Origin: Megalopta genalis
Lineage: Eukaryota; Arthropoda; Insecta; Hymenoptera; Halictidae
Length of the DNA stretch: 64,000 nucleotides
Assembly (NCBI RefSeq): GCF_051020955.1
Contig: NC_135021.1
Span: forward strand, 15,419,962-15,483,961
Direction of reading: 5' to 3'
Positions 12,414 through 24,600 of the stretch are shown here, piece after piece. The notes under the pieces are model-generated. The model did no database searches and was not told where the DNA came from. It saw nothing but the letters and a program-made list of their open reading frames with translations. The position numbers and the translations under genes were made by a program. Numbering within the stretch: the stretch's first letter is position 1; the number at the start of each line of letters is the position of its first letter.

Positions 12414-12551
12414 AATCGGGTGCATGAAACGACCAGGTATCACTGAACCTTGGGTTGTAAAGAGGCAAGTTTTACTTAGTGCAGTAGAAGCGGCAGAAAT
12501 AATTTTACGTGTTGATGACATTTTGCGAGCAGTGCCTAAAAAACGCGTCAA
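11380..12551 (-). CDS. Cytochrome b5 reductase-like, proximal copy with antisense-CCT2 N-terminus
   Basis: Paralogue of NADH-cytochrome b5 reductase, a flavoprotein that passes electrons from NADH to cytochrome b5. Exons: 12551-12099, 12027-11839, 11763-11380 (1026 nt, 341 residues). The FAD motif RSYTPIS and the NADH motifs GGTGIAPM and CGPPPMI are present. All splice sites and frames are intact despite many substitutions against the distal copy, although the last 50 or so residues are identical. The first 45 residues and the usual hydrophobic anchor differ: this part is the antisense strand of the copied CCT2 last exon. It is open, rich in Ser, Thr, Arg and Lys with no acidic residue before the reductase part (MSSTRKIISAAST), and looks like a mitochondrial presequence. 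There is no obvious own promoter. It could be a working chimera, a read-through exon set for the distal gene, or a young pseudogene. Confidence 0.65.
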
Positions 12552-12570
12552 GGACTACAGACCTTGTTAA
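12414..12570 (+). pseudogene. Duplicated CCT2 last exon
   Basis: This is a copy of the CCT2 last exon created by the tandem duplication. The sense frame is still open to the stop but has Leu to Pro, Ser to Pro and Ala to Val changes in conserved positions, so chaperonin constraint is gone. No other CCT2 exons accompany it. Its antisense strand supplies the N-terminal open frame of the reductase-like gene at 11380-12551. Confidence 0.9.
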
Positions 12571-14346
12571 TTACGAAAACGCGTGTTTTTTCATTATTTT
12601 AATTTTGTTTATACAGCTTCTTGCTGATACGAATTCTCTAATCAAATGGTAGACATTTTGATTTCAATTATCATTCACTTTGTCAATAGATCAATTGCGA
12701 ATTTATCTATATAAATATATCGATTCTTCGATTTCTGCATACACATATCTTGTCATTTTATACCGCGAAAGTTTTGTATTACCGATCGAAAAAACACGTA
12801 AGGGGATTATAAAACAATGTGAACGACTTGGCATCATCATTTTTTTATAACAATACAATAGGTTTAACATCATTAAATGCTTTAACCTACACAGCATTTT
12901 TCACTAACCTTTGCACTGGTGATGTATCTTATAAAAAATGAAAAATGTTTAATCAAAAATTCTTAAAAATTGCATTTGTAGAAAATATGGAATTACAAAA
13001 TCTAAAAATTACTGTCTTTAATCTGTAACACATTTTTCTTTTCCTGCGGACAACTAAATATTATTAATGACATAAAGTCTAAATAAAAGATAATTGAAAT
13101 GAATTTAATTGTTCAACTAAATACTGTTATGAACGTTTTCATGTGCAAAATTATACTATCGATTAGGCACATAGATGTTTTCAAGTGGTTTATATAATGA
13201 TTTATAATAAAACGGAAAAATGCATTGTCCTTAAATGCTTTTAGACATATTGTACAACAAAAAAACAGCCTAATAAGCTGGATGCAGTTTACATTTCAGT
13301 GCAACGAAACAACGATATGGTGCTCTTAATAAGCAAATCGCAATTTTGGATCGTATCCAAGTTTGTCGAGGTTCGGATTACAAGCAAAATTAATCATTGG
13401 TGGTGGGCCGCACATAAGTACAAGAGTATCAGGCGATGGCGGAAACATGTGTTTTTCTATCATTTCTGCATTTATATGCCCTGTACTATAGGCCCAATTT
13501 TCACCACTGGTATCCAGTGTATACCAAACCTTGAACTTTTTTGGATAATCCCTTGCAACCTCGTCTAATTCATCTCGCAACAATATGTCTTTCTCGGTTT
13601 GATTTGCAAAAAGTAAGGAACACTCAGTTTCATCTGTGGGGTCTTTCACTATAGCGCGAACCAATTGCAGCATTGGTGTGATTCCTGTACCACCAGCTAA
13701 CATTACAATCTGTAAAAAATTTTTATTTTATATCCTGAACTTTATAAGCATAAAGTATAAAGTGCGTTCACAGAGCTATGTTACCTTTTTAGCACTGTAA
13801 TCTGCAGCTGGGTCCTTCCTTAGAATTTTTATGGAAAACTTTCCATGACCCTTATAGACAAGTCTACCAGATGGTCCTCTAAAATCTACTGTCTCCCCAG
13901 TTTTCAAGTTTTCTAAGAACTGTGACAGTTTTCCTCCTTCGGGGAATTTCGGATGTACATTTTTAAAGTATACCTTGAAACAAATTTCAATATTTTATGT
14001 ATCAGAATTATTTGTAAACTATCAGTTACTGTTTTCCCACTTACTTTGATCACAAGATCGACAAAACCATGATCATCATCACTGGAGACTGGTGTATAAG
14101 AACGTATAACAACTTCTCCATCGATTTTTGCTGTTAAATGTATATGTTGGCCAACTGGTAATCCTAGAATATGGTCTGGTGTTGGCAACGCAAATCTAAA
14201 CTTTCTTGTATCATGACTAAGTATTTCTTTCTCAATTAATGGCAGGCTATATTTAACAACTGGATCAACCAGTAAAATAGGGGATTTCTTCTTCTTATCA
14301 TCACTCCAACATTTGTAGAATTTCACTGCTAGTCCTATAGCAACTA
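12414..14346. repeat. Tandem segmental duplication, unit 2
   Basis: Second copy of the block at 10492-12413, containing the CCT2 exon copy, the CCT2 3' flank and reductase exons 4 to 2. Beyond about 14346 the sequence continues into the original 5' end of reductase exon 2, so the intact reductase gene belongs to this unit's right side. Confidence 0.92.
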
Positions 14347-15055
14347 TGGTTCCTATAGCAGCTAGTGCTGGCAGCACCTTAAAAAGAGCAAAAAATTGTT
14401 TTTATTTATAATGAAAGGATAATATCTAAAAACATTACAAAATAATTGAAATATAATCTAATTATCTGCAATCATATCATTTTGAAATGTATACTTATAA
14501 AACTTATTTACTATTATAATTGTTAGCTGATGATATAATTAGCCTTTGACCTAAAATATATATCATTATCTGAAATAACTTTCTAAGCAAGTTAGCAAAT
14601 CAGTAATTATTAATTTCTAAATAATATCTACATATATAAATGGCAGCTACAAAAATAGAACATTTTATTTTAAGATCGTTATGAAATGCATGTATCATAT
14701 TCATATGATACATAGTTTTGTTTCAACAAGACTTCAATTTTGTTCAGAATTAAAATGGTGAAGCGTGGGTTTAAGTTGTCGAATACCATTGTATATTTCT
14801 AACATGATCTAGTTTACTTTATGTGAACGTCCAAAAAAGATAATAAAAGTGCTGCATAGTTGTAAATGATAATACATTCACCTGTGAATTCGCAAAGAGG
14901 TTACTTAACATGCCGTAAGAATTCAATTTATCGACTTTTTCAGGGTCAACAATCATTCGTATTAACAATTAATTGAAGACAGAACTTAGTACGATTTTGG
15001 AAATAACTTTTTTTCGTAATTTTACATAACTCACCAGCATTCGTATGTTTGGCAT
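13326..15055 (-). CDS. NADH-cytochrome b5 reductase, intact membrane-anchored copy
   Basis: CYB5R3-type reductase. It reduces cytochrome b5 for fatty-acid desaturation and elongation and sterol synthesis, on ER or outer mitochondrial membranes. Exons 2-4: 14377-14045, 13973-13785, 13709-13326. Two first coding exons fit by phase: 15055-15035 (MPNIRML, donor GTGAGT) or 14911-14882 (MLSNLFANSQ, donor GTGAAT), giving 308 or 311 residues. Exon 2 begins with a hydrophobic anchor (VLPALAAIGTIVAIGLAV). Then come the FAD motif RSYTPVS, GGTGITPM for NADH and CGPPPMI, ending in FAY. Length fits the family (about 300). The gene converges with CCT2, and its exons 2-4 are duplicated at 11380-12551. An alternative is the close paralogue CYB5R1, which I cannot exclude by eye. 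Confidence 0.93.
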
Positions 15056-17528
15056 CGTTAATTAAATAGCACGTGTCTAGGATATCCGCGAAATAATGCT
15101 GACAATGAGGCTAAGGTCGCAATCGTACGATGGAAGAGTGGGTATACGGAAAAAAGAAATACGTGTAAAGATCTAGTTAGCAACACTCCCGAATGTACAC
15201 TGTTAATTCAGACAACTTGTATTAATGATTTTCGGCTGGTTACCGGCTGACAAGCAATTTTTATGTGCACCTCTCGAGAAATCACCGGTTTCTACATGGG
15301 GTCAGTCAGAAGACACTACCCTTTAAAATAGATCTTACTTTCCCTGATCCGGGAACAGTTCTACTATACCAGAGTATTTATAGCTATATGTATTACCGGC
15401 AGTATTACGTATGTCCAATAAATGTATTCATGCAAAACCTGAACAATTTATAGAAAAATATGTATATTTAAAAAAGTGGAATGTTTTAACCAGGTCAACA
15501 TTGACTTACGATTTCATTTCGACTGTGTCATTCATTCTCAAGCGGGCATTCAAAATAATCAGCAAAAACTACATTGATTTGACAAATATGTTTAATATCT
15601 ATTTTCGAATTCGTAAATGGAAAATGCGCATTAAATAATTATTACTGAGAACGTAATTAGAACCGTAATGGCCTCAATATAGTCAAGTTATGGATTAATT
15701 TATTATACACTTGAAAATTCATATATTAAATGTAGTAATCACATCAAAATGACTTCACCCATTTTAAGTTTATCTATGTCAGTGTTATCAATGAAATGTA
15801 TACTTAGACTTTCAACAGGTTAACCTGTTAGAAACTAATAATAAATTAAAAGAATATATCATATAATATGCGGTTACATTAAAGAGTTACAATGATTCAT
15901 ATTATGTATTAATTCCTTGTAGCTGTTTAACGAAACTGTCTCATGAATTGTACTTTCAAATTGTTCAATGCATGTATTTTCATTGTAACACAATCGAAAT
16001 TTCGTTTCCGGTGGTCGAAGCAATTAATCGAATACACCGAATTAGTAGCGAATTACATTCTAGTAGTTTCACATAATTTATAAGCTCACTGCTAATTGCT
16101 GTTAATTACGTAACGTTGATGAATAAATTTGTATAAATGTGTGTTTGTCCTTAGCTTTTCATTTTTTACGTACACATATAGAAATTCTATATAAAAAACA
16201 AATTACAAAAAAAATGATATATACGATATACATACATAGTGTAACAGTGATTCGTCATTATAAAATTATACGCACATGTGAGTCGTTGGATGTAGTACTG
16301 CTTGTCGGTATAGATGTAGACATGATAGTCTGTATTTACGCGGTTATTTTTACAACAATTAGGGACGTACCACTTGACAACCACTTGTTACGTCGGTCGA
16401 TTCAAAAGAGTTTAATAGTATTTATTTCATGTTCAAATATAATGCTTCGAAATTTAAATAAATTAACATCGCAAAAATATCTTGAAGAACACACGGATTC
16501 GAATCTACTGCTTCTCAAGGTTTAACTTTAACTGAACGATTCTATTTGAGTATGATATTTTTCTATCGGGTGATGCAATAATTACGTGACAAGGACACGA
16601 CAAGGACAAAAGATTAATCTTCCCTCCAGTTGGCTAACGAATTACAGTATATGTGCGTATATTAACATTTCAGAAAGCCCTAATCATAGTTATCTTATCT
16701 GAGATTGCGTTCAATGTGTGTACTTTCAAAATCAACAATATCAAGTGCGCAATCTCTTTGACATTCGAAGTAATTTATCATGGTAAAATTAGTAAGGAAT
16801 TTCAATTCTTAAGCAAAAATCTGAAAATATTAACATTTCCTGCATAATCTGCATAATATTGGAATAAATTAAAATATCTTCTGTAACATTATAATCGAAT
16901 ACATTATCTCTTAAATTTTGAAAAATCTGAACATTTTGTAAAGAGATTTGGAAATGTATGTACAAAATAAAAAACATAACGAAAGAAAAACTAGCATAAA
17001 TTCTACAATTTATGCTCGTTATAATATGTATAAAAACATAAATTGTATTTGATAATTCTTCATGTAACGTTTACTGTACATACATACGTTTATATATGTA
17101 TTACATACAATTGTACTTACATAACATAGATTCTTTAACGTCACGTTTAGTGATCTGTCTGCTGTCACGTTCTGTACAATGTTTTCTATCTTTAACTTAG
17201 AAGGAAGCGCTGTTTGAACAGTGAGTCATCAACCAATCAGAATAAAGAGAATTTCTTCTAGCCTCCTCAATATCACAATGTATGTCTTGAATTGCACGAT
17301 GTTAAAGAGGGAAATATTCTCTTCAACACTAGCGACACCTTTAGATTGACAGTCCATGTTGTCAATGTACATATGTACATTATGTCTTTTACTTAGGCAG
17401 GGCGACGATGTAGAGGTTAGGTATACAAAGTGTTGATGTAAACAGATCGGCAAGTTTGCAATATGATTATATAGTTCTGCGATCACGTTTTGCCTCATAA
17501 CTTTTAATGCATTTAATTTTACACTCCA
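15056..17528. other. AT-rich intergenic region
   Basis: About 2.5 kb between the divergent reductase and TMEM60-like genes. It holds only short AT-rich frames with no family resemblance and no splice support. Both promoters should lie here, but I see no clear core element. Confidence 0.6.
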
Positions 17529-18213
17529 ATGGCAGTTGTGCACCGTGTATTATTTACATGGTTCTATCTTCTAGTCTTTCTGGCCCTACTTAATATGAAA
17601 CTTGAACAGAAAATACAATGGAACTGGTTCATAGTTTTTATCCCAATGTGGTTTTATGATCTCGTTCTTCTTGGTAACGGAGTTTTCTTTATAATTTCCC
17701 ATTGCAAGAATGGACGTGTTCGTGATGTATACCGCGAAGTAAGTTACATGTCAAGAAATAAATTTGCAAGAAAAATATGCACTGTTTAGTTAACACATTT
17801 ATTCAGTTTCATCAAGAAGTATTTTACTGTCAAATATCTACTATTATTTGTTGGACCTTCAATTTTCTCTTTAATCATTTATTTATATAATTAATATCTC
17901 TTGAAGAAAGTAGTGCAACTTTCCCCTTATTGCAGTACATGAACTTATAAGTGAAGCAATACATTTCATACAAATCATTTTGATGAAACTGGATGTTGGT
18001 TACATTTTATGATAGTTGAATATAGTTTCCTTTTAGGTATGGTATACAGCAGCTGTGTTTTTGAAATTAAGCGTTGAGATTTTGATATGTGTGAAATTGG
18101 AAGTATCTCAGTGGTTCCTACCGGCGAAAGTTGTCTTGGCACCATTCTGGATTCTGCTTTCAGCATTGGCAGTTTATGTGTTCGTACAGCTGATAAAGTT
18201 ACATCGTTTTTGA
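17529..18213 (+). CDS. TMEM60-like four-pass membrane protein
   Basis: Exons 17529-17738 and 18037-18213 join in phase 0 (GAA/GTAAGT, TTTTAG/GTATGG) to give 128 residues, close to human TMEM60 (133). The N-terminal half matches the TMEM60 pattern VL.TW...FL..L..KL..K..WNWF..FIP.W..D..LL. The second half has KLSVEILICVKLE and a last hydrophobic helix. Four transmembrane helices are expected at about residues 7-25, 32-55, 70-90 and 98-120. Function in the family is unknown. TMEM203 has a similar layout but fits less well. The next gene on the same strand starts 1.1 kb downstream. AATAAA near 18366 may end the transcript. Confidence 0.85.
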
Positions 18214-19347
18214 TGAAGGCCTGATCCTGGTTGATTCAGTCAATGAACAATTGCAGATTTATCTTACTCCGGTTAAACTTAATTTTATATTGCCATTAAT
18301 TGTGTAAGTCGTGTTCATAATACTACATATCTGATACAGCTGATTTATAACATTTATGTCTTTGATAAATAAATTAACTATTTTGGTCATAAAAAAAGCA
18401 TTAAAGACTGCTTGATTGTTTACTTACAGAAATATAATTGACAAAAAACAATAATACATTGTTATGCCTTTTATATTGAGCATGTATATTATATAATGAC
18501 AAAAGGATTGAATGTATACAAATATTGCCTTGATATTGGGTTTTACCTTACATATCAGTATTCAATTGAATCAAACGAAGGAGTATATAGCATACTTTCA
18601 GATGGTATGGTAGTCACAAGATGCTAGTCTGGCTTACTATAAATACATTATTGCACAAGGATGAATAGGTCGAAGATATAAATAAGTACTGTGCGACAGT
18701 TTCATTATCAAAGCTATTCTCACTAGTTCCTAAGACTGTCATTCACAAACAGTGCTTTCTATGCTTAACATTAACTTCTAACAAGTGCGTTTAGGTATTG
18801 TAGTATAAAAACTGTGAGAGGTCGTACAGAGTTATATCCTTAGTTATGCAATATGGTTCATTGACAAGAGACTGCTGTCTGCATTCTCTATAGAGTAATT
18901 GTTCTGAAACCATCTGTCACATTTACAACAGGTCCTATGATACTGAATTTTTTATTTTAAAGGTGATCACTGCAATTAGACTATAATTGTTTTACAATAG
19001 AACAAGATGAGCTAACAGCGTAAGACACTTTGCCAGTAACATTAATGGTAGAACAAATTCAGTCGAGTCATCATCATAAAGTGCTTATGTTTTTAACAGG
19101 ATATTAAGTTCCTTTAACTCAATATTTGTGTGAAAATTAAAATATTGAAAGCATAAAGTGTGTGAATAGTGATATAGTTGTACATGTTGGATTTAGAAGT
19201 GTATTTATAAAATAAAGAATTAGAAAACACGGGTTATTAAATATATATTGTAAAATAAAGTCGAAATCAATGTTTATTAACGTTTATGAAAATTAAAAAT
19301 TCTTGGTTGATATTTATATTATTGACTTGTATGATCTCATTTTTCAG
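18214..19347 (+). other. 3' UTR of TMEM60-like gene and upstream part of the Ig gene
   Basis: I see no coding sequence. A TTTTTCAG acceptor abuts the ATG of the next gene at 19348, so that gene has an untranslated exon somewhere in this stretch. Confidence 0.5.
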
Positions 19348-20214
19348 ATGAACGTAATATTTTCCTCATTAATATTTGTATCATTATTATTACTAAAACA
19401 TGGAGTTGCTGCCGGCGAGATTACGGTAACGGAAGTTCCAGCCGGTCATTTAGCTGAACTTCCGTGTTTAAGCAGCGATGATCACCATCGTTTTATGTTT
19501 TGGCAACTTACGGATGACAAGCGCATTATCGGGCCTGGAAACTTCATGGACGAAAATAAGTACAATTACGAGGTGCTAACTGGAAAGCTTTACATCAGAG
19601 TAAGTACCAACAAGTAAACATACTTTACTTTAAAAATAATATTTAATTAACCATTTCTTGGTAGGGTGTATCAACTGCTGAATCAGGTTTTTACAAATGC
19701 GTATCAAAAGGCATAGCTGATCATTCTTCCATCAATATTCACGTTGTTGAGTTAATTGTTAAGAAAGATTGGGAAGATGTGTGGGAGAACGATTTCGAGG
19801 TATATTGAAGTATTTTAGAACCGACAAAAGCTAATATATAATGTATAGCCATTATTTTAAACAACTTCTTTTTGTAGACAAACTTGTTACGTGGAATGGC
19901 TGCTGTTATGGTAGTAGTTGTTGTCATAGCAGTTGTCCTCTTTATCATCACGGCGAAAAGAAAACAAAATCGAAGATTTTTCGGTATATTTGATGAATAT
20001 TTAACGGGGATGACCAGTGAATTTATTCAGGATTAAAATTATTGTCTTTATTGTTATAGATTTAGAAGAATCAAGAGAAAATTCCCCTGTAAAGTATACA
20101 CCAAATACCAGCGGTCGTCCTAATGTGCCAACGCCAATAGCCGAAGAAAGTGGCATTGATAATTCAGCTCTTGATATCGACTTCCCGAGAGTGTTTAAAC
20201 AAATGCAGAAATAA
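19348..20214 (+). CDS. Single-Ig-domain type I membrane protein
   Basis: Exons 19348-19599, 19665-19799, 19878-19983, 20060-20214 give 215 residues. A signal peptide (about 1-22) precedes one V-set-like Ig domain with Cys40 and Trp52 (FMFWQL) and the closing ESGFYKC (Cys96). Residues 136-156 form a transmembrane helix rich in Val and Ile, followed by the basic stop KRKQNRR and a cytoplasmic tail of about 55 residues with SPVKYTP and PTPIAEES. It would act as a small cell-surface receptor or adhesion protein. I cannot name an orthologue. The start is chosen because the acceptor ends immediately before the ATG and a signal peptide follows. Its 3' UTR runs into the end of APC4 on the other strand. 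Confidence 0.87.
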
Positions 20215-20544
20215 ACAACAATTTCGTGATGCAGTATTCCCTTAAACCGAGAGCCATTGAGTGCTAACAAGGGAATACTGTGCATTGTACAAATTAACTT
20301 TTTTATAGTAGTTTATAATGAATGCATCGAACTTTTCATTGCGCTACCGCAAAGAGAAAGACGCGAATCTGTTAAGGACATAAGTCTAATTATACTATCT
20401 TCTAGATTAAAGTTACTGTATATTGTTGTATATTATACACATAAATAATTAAATTGTTTACGCAAATGTTGTACTTTATCAGATTATTATTTTAACAAGT
20501 ATAAGAAAATAAATTGATCTTATTCGAACGTAGGAGACATACCA

Positions 20545-23269
20545 CTACTGCTTCTGCGTCAGTTCATTGAGAAGTACTGCTGCTTCACGTGCAGTATTTA
20601 CCATACTGTCGTTAGCTGCATCTTCTTCGTCTTCTTCATCTTCCTCTTCCTCCGGTTCTACCTCAGTCTCTAATAATCTTATTTTTCTATTGTTCTCACT
20701 TAAAACGGCAGCTACCTTTCGAGCACCGCTAATAGCTAGTCGTCTAACAGAAATACCTTGAAGCGGACGCGGCCAATTATTGCTTATGAGATCAGATAGG
20801 GTAACAGGATTTTTATCTTGGTTATTGAAAATTCGAGGATGGTTGAGTGGTAATTGCACAAGAAATGACGCCTGACTATGTTTGTTAAGGATTAACAGAC
20901 TGAGATACTCCTGCGTATAGAACTGCAGATCCACCACATTACCGTCTATATAGGTTTTAGAATGCGGTTCTAAAAAAAAATTATGCTTAGTTATATACGT
21001 AAATCTTTATGTATACGTTCAGAATGCATCAACGTACCCGATCTATTATCCACGTCTATCGTACCCAATCTAAAGTTGAGCGAAACAGATGAAGTCTCTG
21101 TAGATGAAGACTCAACTTTGAACAATCGTAATATTTTGTGATCAATGTCACAAGTTGCCACTAACAAGCTATCATTGTTTGTTACAATTTGGGAAGATGT
21201 GAATGCTATAGACGGAGCCAATGAAATACTTGAGACAGTAAAATGCTCCACCAAACCTTGATAAGCCTCTCCGAAGACATTATGTATAGCGGTAATTAAT
21301 TTTGCATGAGATTGTAGTAATGAAAAATTCAGATCTTGCTTCACGATAAGCGGATGGTCACGAAGGCAATGATTTTCATCGAGCATAGCTGCCCATTCGC
21401 TTCCCTCAGGAGTTAAACATGTCTGTAAATTTTCGCGTCGTAGATATTGGCCTAATTTTTCTAAATTCACACCTTTTCTACCTCCAACACCTGGCTCAGT
21501 CTTATCAAAGCCACGCAAAAATTCGGCTATGAATGTCAATTCTTGTTGACTAACTCGACTTACTTCGGGTGGTATTCTTTCGTCCGTTAGCCTTAAAATT
21601 ACCACGTACAACCATCTAAAATTATAATACTTTAGTGTTAGAGACATTACCAGTAGTACTTTACTTTTACAATCTACCTAAAGAATGCTTTATAGTCCCT
21701 CATACTGTGATCTATTACTTGTTGTATTTCTGACGATTTTGCTAGAAAAGCTTCTGAAGCGTGCAGAGCATTTGTTATCACATTTTCATCTGTTAATCCC
21801 AATAGTTCATAGGACCCACCTAGTCTCACCATACCTTTCATTTCAGCCAACTGATATACCAACGCCATTCCAACACTTGTTAAGTTCTTTAAGACTAATT
21901 TCTGTAACATAATTCATTCTTTATTGTGATTTTCAACCAACGAATTTTATATTTTGTACCTGTATATTACTATAGCACATTTCAATGCTATGTCCTAGAT
22001 TTTTTAAGCCTTTTTCAGTGAGATCTCGCAGTAGAAAATTTTCCAGATTTGGCGTTGGTATGCCGATCATTAAAAGTTCTAAGAAATCTGCAGCAACTCC
22101 GCCAGGTGGATTTGTTTCAGCGTATCGTGCTAGTTTTTCATCCATTTCTAAGAGAATTGTCTCCCATGCTTCAGAGATGGCCATTAATGTTCGCGAAAGG
22201 TAATCCATCAGATATTCTATGTTAGCTTGAGCTTGTGCTACCTCACATTGAAATAAAAAGTTTGTAAAGGCTTTGTTACTTTTTATAATACAAAAGCAAT
22301 CAATATTGTTCAAAGAACCTTTAAGAATGCTATGTTCTGTTCCAGCAATGGACACTTTAATCTGTTGACTTTAATGCCACTGCTATCTTTCCATGTAATC
22401 CACATCGGCTTATCAGATCCACCACTGATTTCCAATATCGGACCATGACCTATTAGAATTGTGCCACAGTAGAACATTCCAAATACATACATTGTAACAT
22501 TTCCATCATCCAGACCAAGCTGTAAAACATAGTGAACTATAGTAGTCATTTTTCCAATGTTTTCTAAATAGGTAATGTAGTTTCAAATAAACTTACAAAA
22601 AGTATATCTAAGGGTTGGAATAAGAATTCTTTGCGCTCAGGTTCTTGACCAAAGCTTCTATTTAAACTTGGTAAGGGTGGAAGATATTCTCCAGCTGGTA
22701 GCATACTTGCTTTGCTTCCACTTGATAAAGTATCATTTATCAGATTTGTTAGAGGTAACCATGTCATGCATGTGATCTCATTGTGAAAATTCAATTTGGT
22801 TTTATTTATAATATTTTTATTTTCTATGTCTACAAGACACACAACTTTAGAGTTCTCATAGGAAACAGCCAAAAGTTTTCCATCTGGTCTCCATGCTAAA
22901 TTTACTATAGTATCGGTTTCTTCATGAGGACTTAATAGCCATGCCCTTTGCCAAGTCAGTCTATAAAGAGTAACTTCTCCTATAAGAATCACATTAAAAA
23001 ATTAAATGACACGATACATAAATATATATAAGATTTAAAGGTGTTTGTAAGAATACTATTTGATATTTTAAATAATTTGTACACTAGTAAAAAAATAGTT
23101 GATATCGAGCATGTGATGTGAATTCATCATTTGTTGATTATAGAAGTTATTTAAAAAGCTTACCTTTCATATTTGCAATTGCTAGAAGATCCATTTTTGG
23201 TGACCATTGCATTTTTGTTACTTCAGCTGAAAGTTGTCGCTCTTCTAATTGTCTCATACTTCCTGCCAT
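20545..23269 (-). CDS. ANAPC4: Anaphase-promoting complex subunit 4
   Basis: APC4 is a scaffold subunit of the APC/C ubiquitin ligase that drives exit from mitosis. Exons: 23269-23164, 22979-22597, 22519-22319, 22241-21960, 21901-21678, 21615-21038, 20969-20545; total 2199 nt, 732 residues (human 808). The N-terminal WD40-like part matches the family (WSPKMDLLAIAN, GEVTLYRL, LAWRPDGKLLAVSYENSKVV). The APC4 helical domain is clear (LKNLGHSIEMCYSNIQKLVLKNL, QVIDHSMRDYKAFFRWLYVVILR). The C-terminus ends in an acidic run (EVEPEEEEDEEDEED), as in other APC4 proteins. The exon 3 donor is weak (AAG/GTTCTT) but keeps frame. The exon 6-7 intron is only about 68 bp. The stop lies about 30 bp from the polyA signal of the convergent Ig gene. 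Confidence 0.95.
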
Positions 23270-24600
23270 TTTTACTACCTTTATCCAATTGCAAAACAGA
23301 GAAATGTCTTACATATTTCACAGGTAAAGATGACAATTTCAAGGTTATGTTTTCCTGTAACGTCCTGTCCTGCTTCTTGTATGTACATATATAAATGCAT
23401 GTACAATGTATGTACATAGATTCATACTATACATTACACCACGCGCTACACATGGAAATATATGTATGCGATGTGCTAGATATGTACATATTATGTACAT
23501 ATGTACTTTGAAATTGTGAAGAAGATATTTTCAAATAAATCAAGTTATGAACTTTTTTAACACTCAATATATTCTTTTTTTGCTTTTCATAATTATGACA
23601 TAAAATACTTTTTGTCGAATTAATGGTGTTTTGAACCGGAAATGTTTATACAGCATGCAGAAGGAATGCACTGTTCAAATAAATTGTTCAACAGGAGCCA
23701 AAAGCAACTGTGCGAATTACGAAGGTGGAAATTTCAAATTAAAAATAGACGCTGCTGTTATTGTTTAAATAAAACAGAATACAATTTTGTAATCCAATAG
23801 TATATAAATGTACGTTTTCCCACGTTCTTTTCTGTTTTAACTTCTTTTATAGAGTATGTTCAGATATTATTATATGCTTTTCACATAAACGGTATTTTTA
23901 TTATAAGTAAATAGATCAATATTTACATAGACATTTTATATTTTGTTATACTCTCGCTTTGTGTAAGGATGTTTTGCTCAGGTTTTGCTGAAATCATGAA
24001 GAAATACCAGAACCGAGTATAAAATTCGAGCAAGTCTGCAAGAATCGCGAATTCCTGGCGCGTCTACGGGCAAGAAAAATAAAAACTTCCGGTTTCAGAT
24101 ATTTTAAAAGCACTTTCTACAAACGTTTTCAGGGATCTCGAACTCGAATTTTTCAAGTATTATCTTTCGTCTCATTATCATCATTTTTAGAAGACCATTG
24201 ATTGAGTAAGAGAAGAAATGGTTCCTTTCGTTCTTTGCATCTAACAGTTCCTTCGAAATTTTCGTTGTTCGTAGATAAATACTATACAAAAATGTTGCCC
24301 TTAAAAACCAGGATGACGGTCAATTGTGGTATCAACATATTAGAAGTAAATACTCCAACAATTCCTTCCACGATTTTCGATTTTGAATAAATACTTCCCG
24401 GCAAAAGTAGTACGTACTTTCAAACAAGGTACGTAACTGTTCCAAAAGGAGTGCTCTATCCGAAGATCGATCGATCACTTTCTATCTCGTCCAAGTAACT
24501 TCATCTACTACCGTCAACAATATCCGACCATCGTCTCGCTATACAAAACAATACTGGGTCACAGATCCGAAAAATTCGACGATGACGATCTTTAGAGGCC
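23270..24600. other. Intergenic region
   Basis: This is the upstream region of APC4 and far-upstream sequence of the kinase gene. It is AT-rich with no supported coding exon. Confidence 0.6.
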
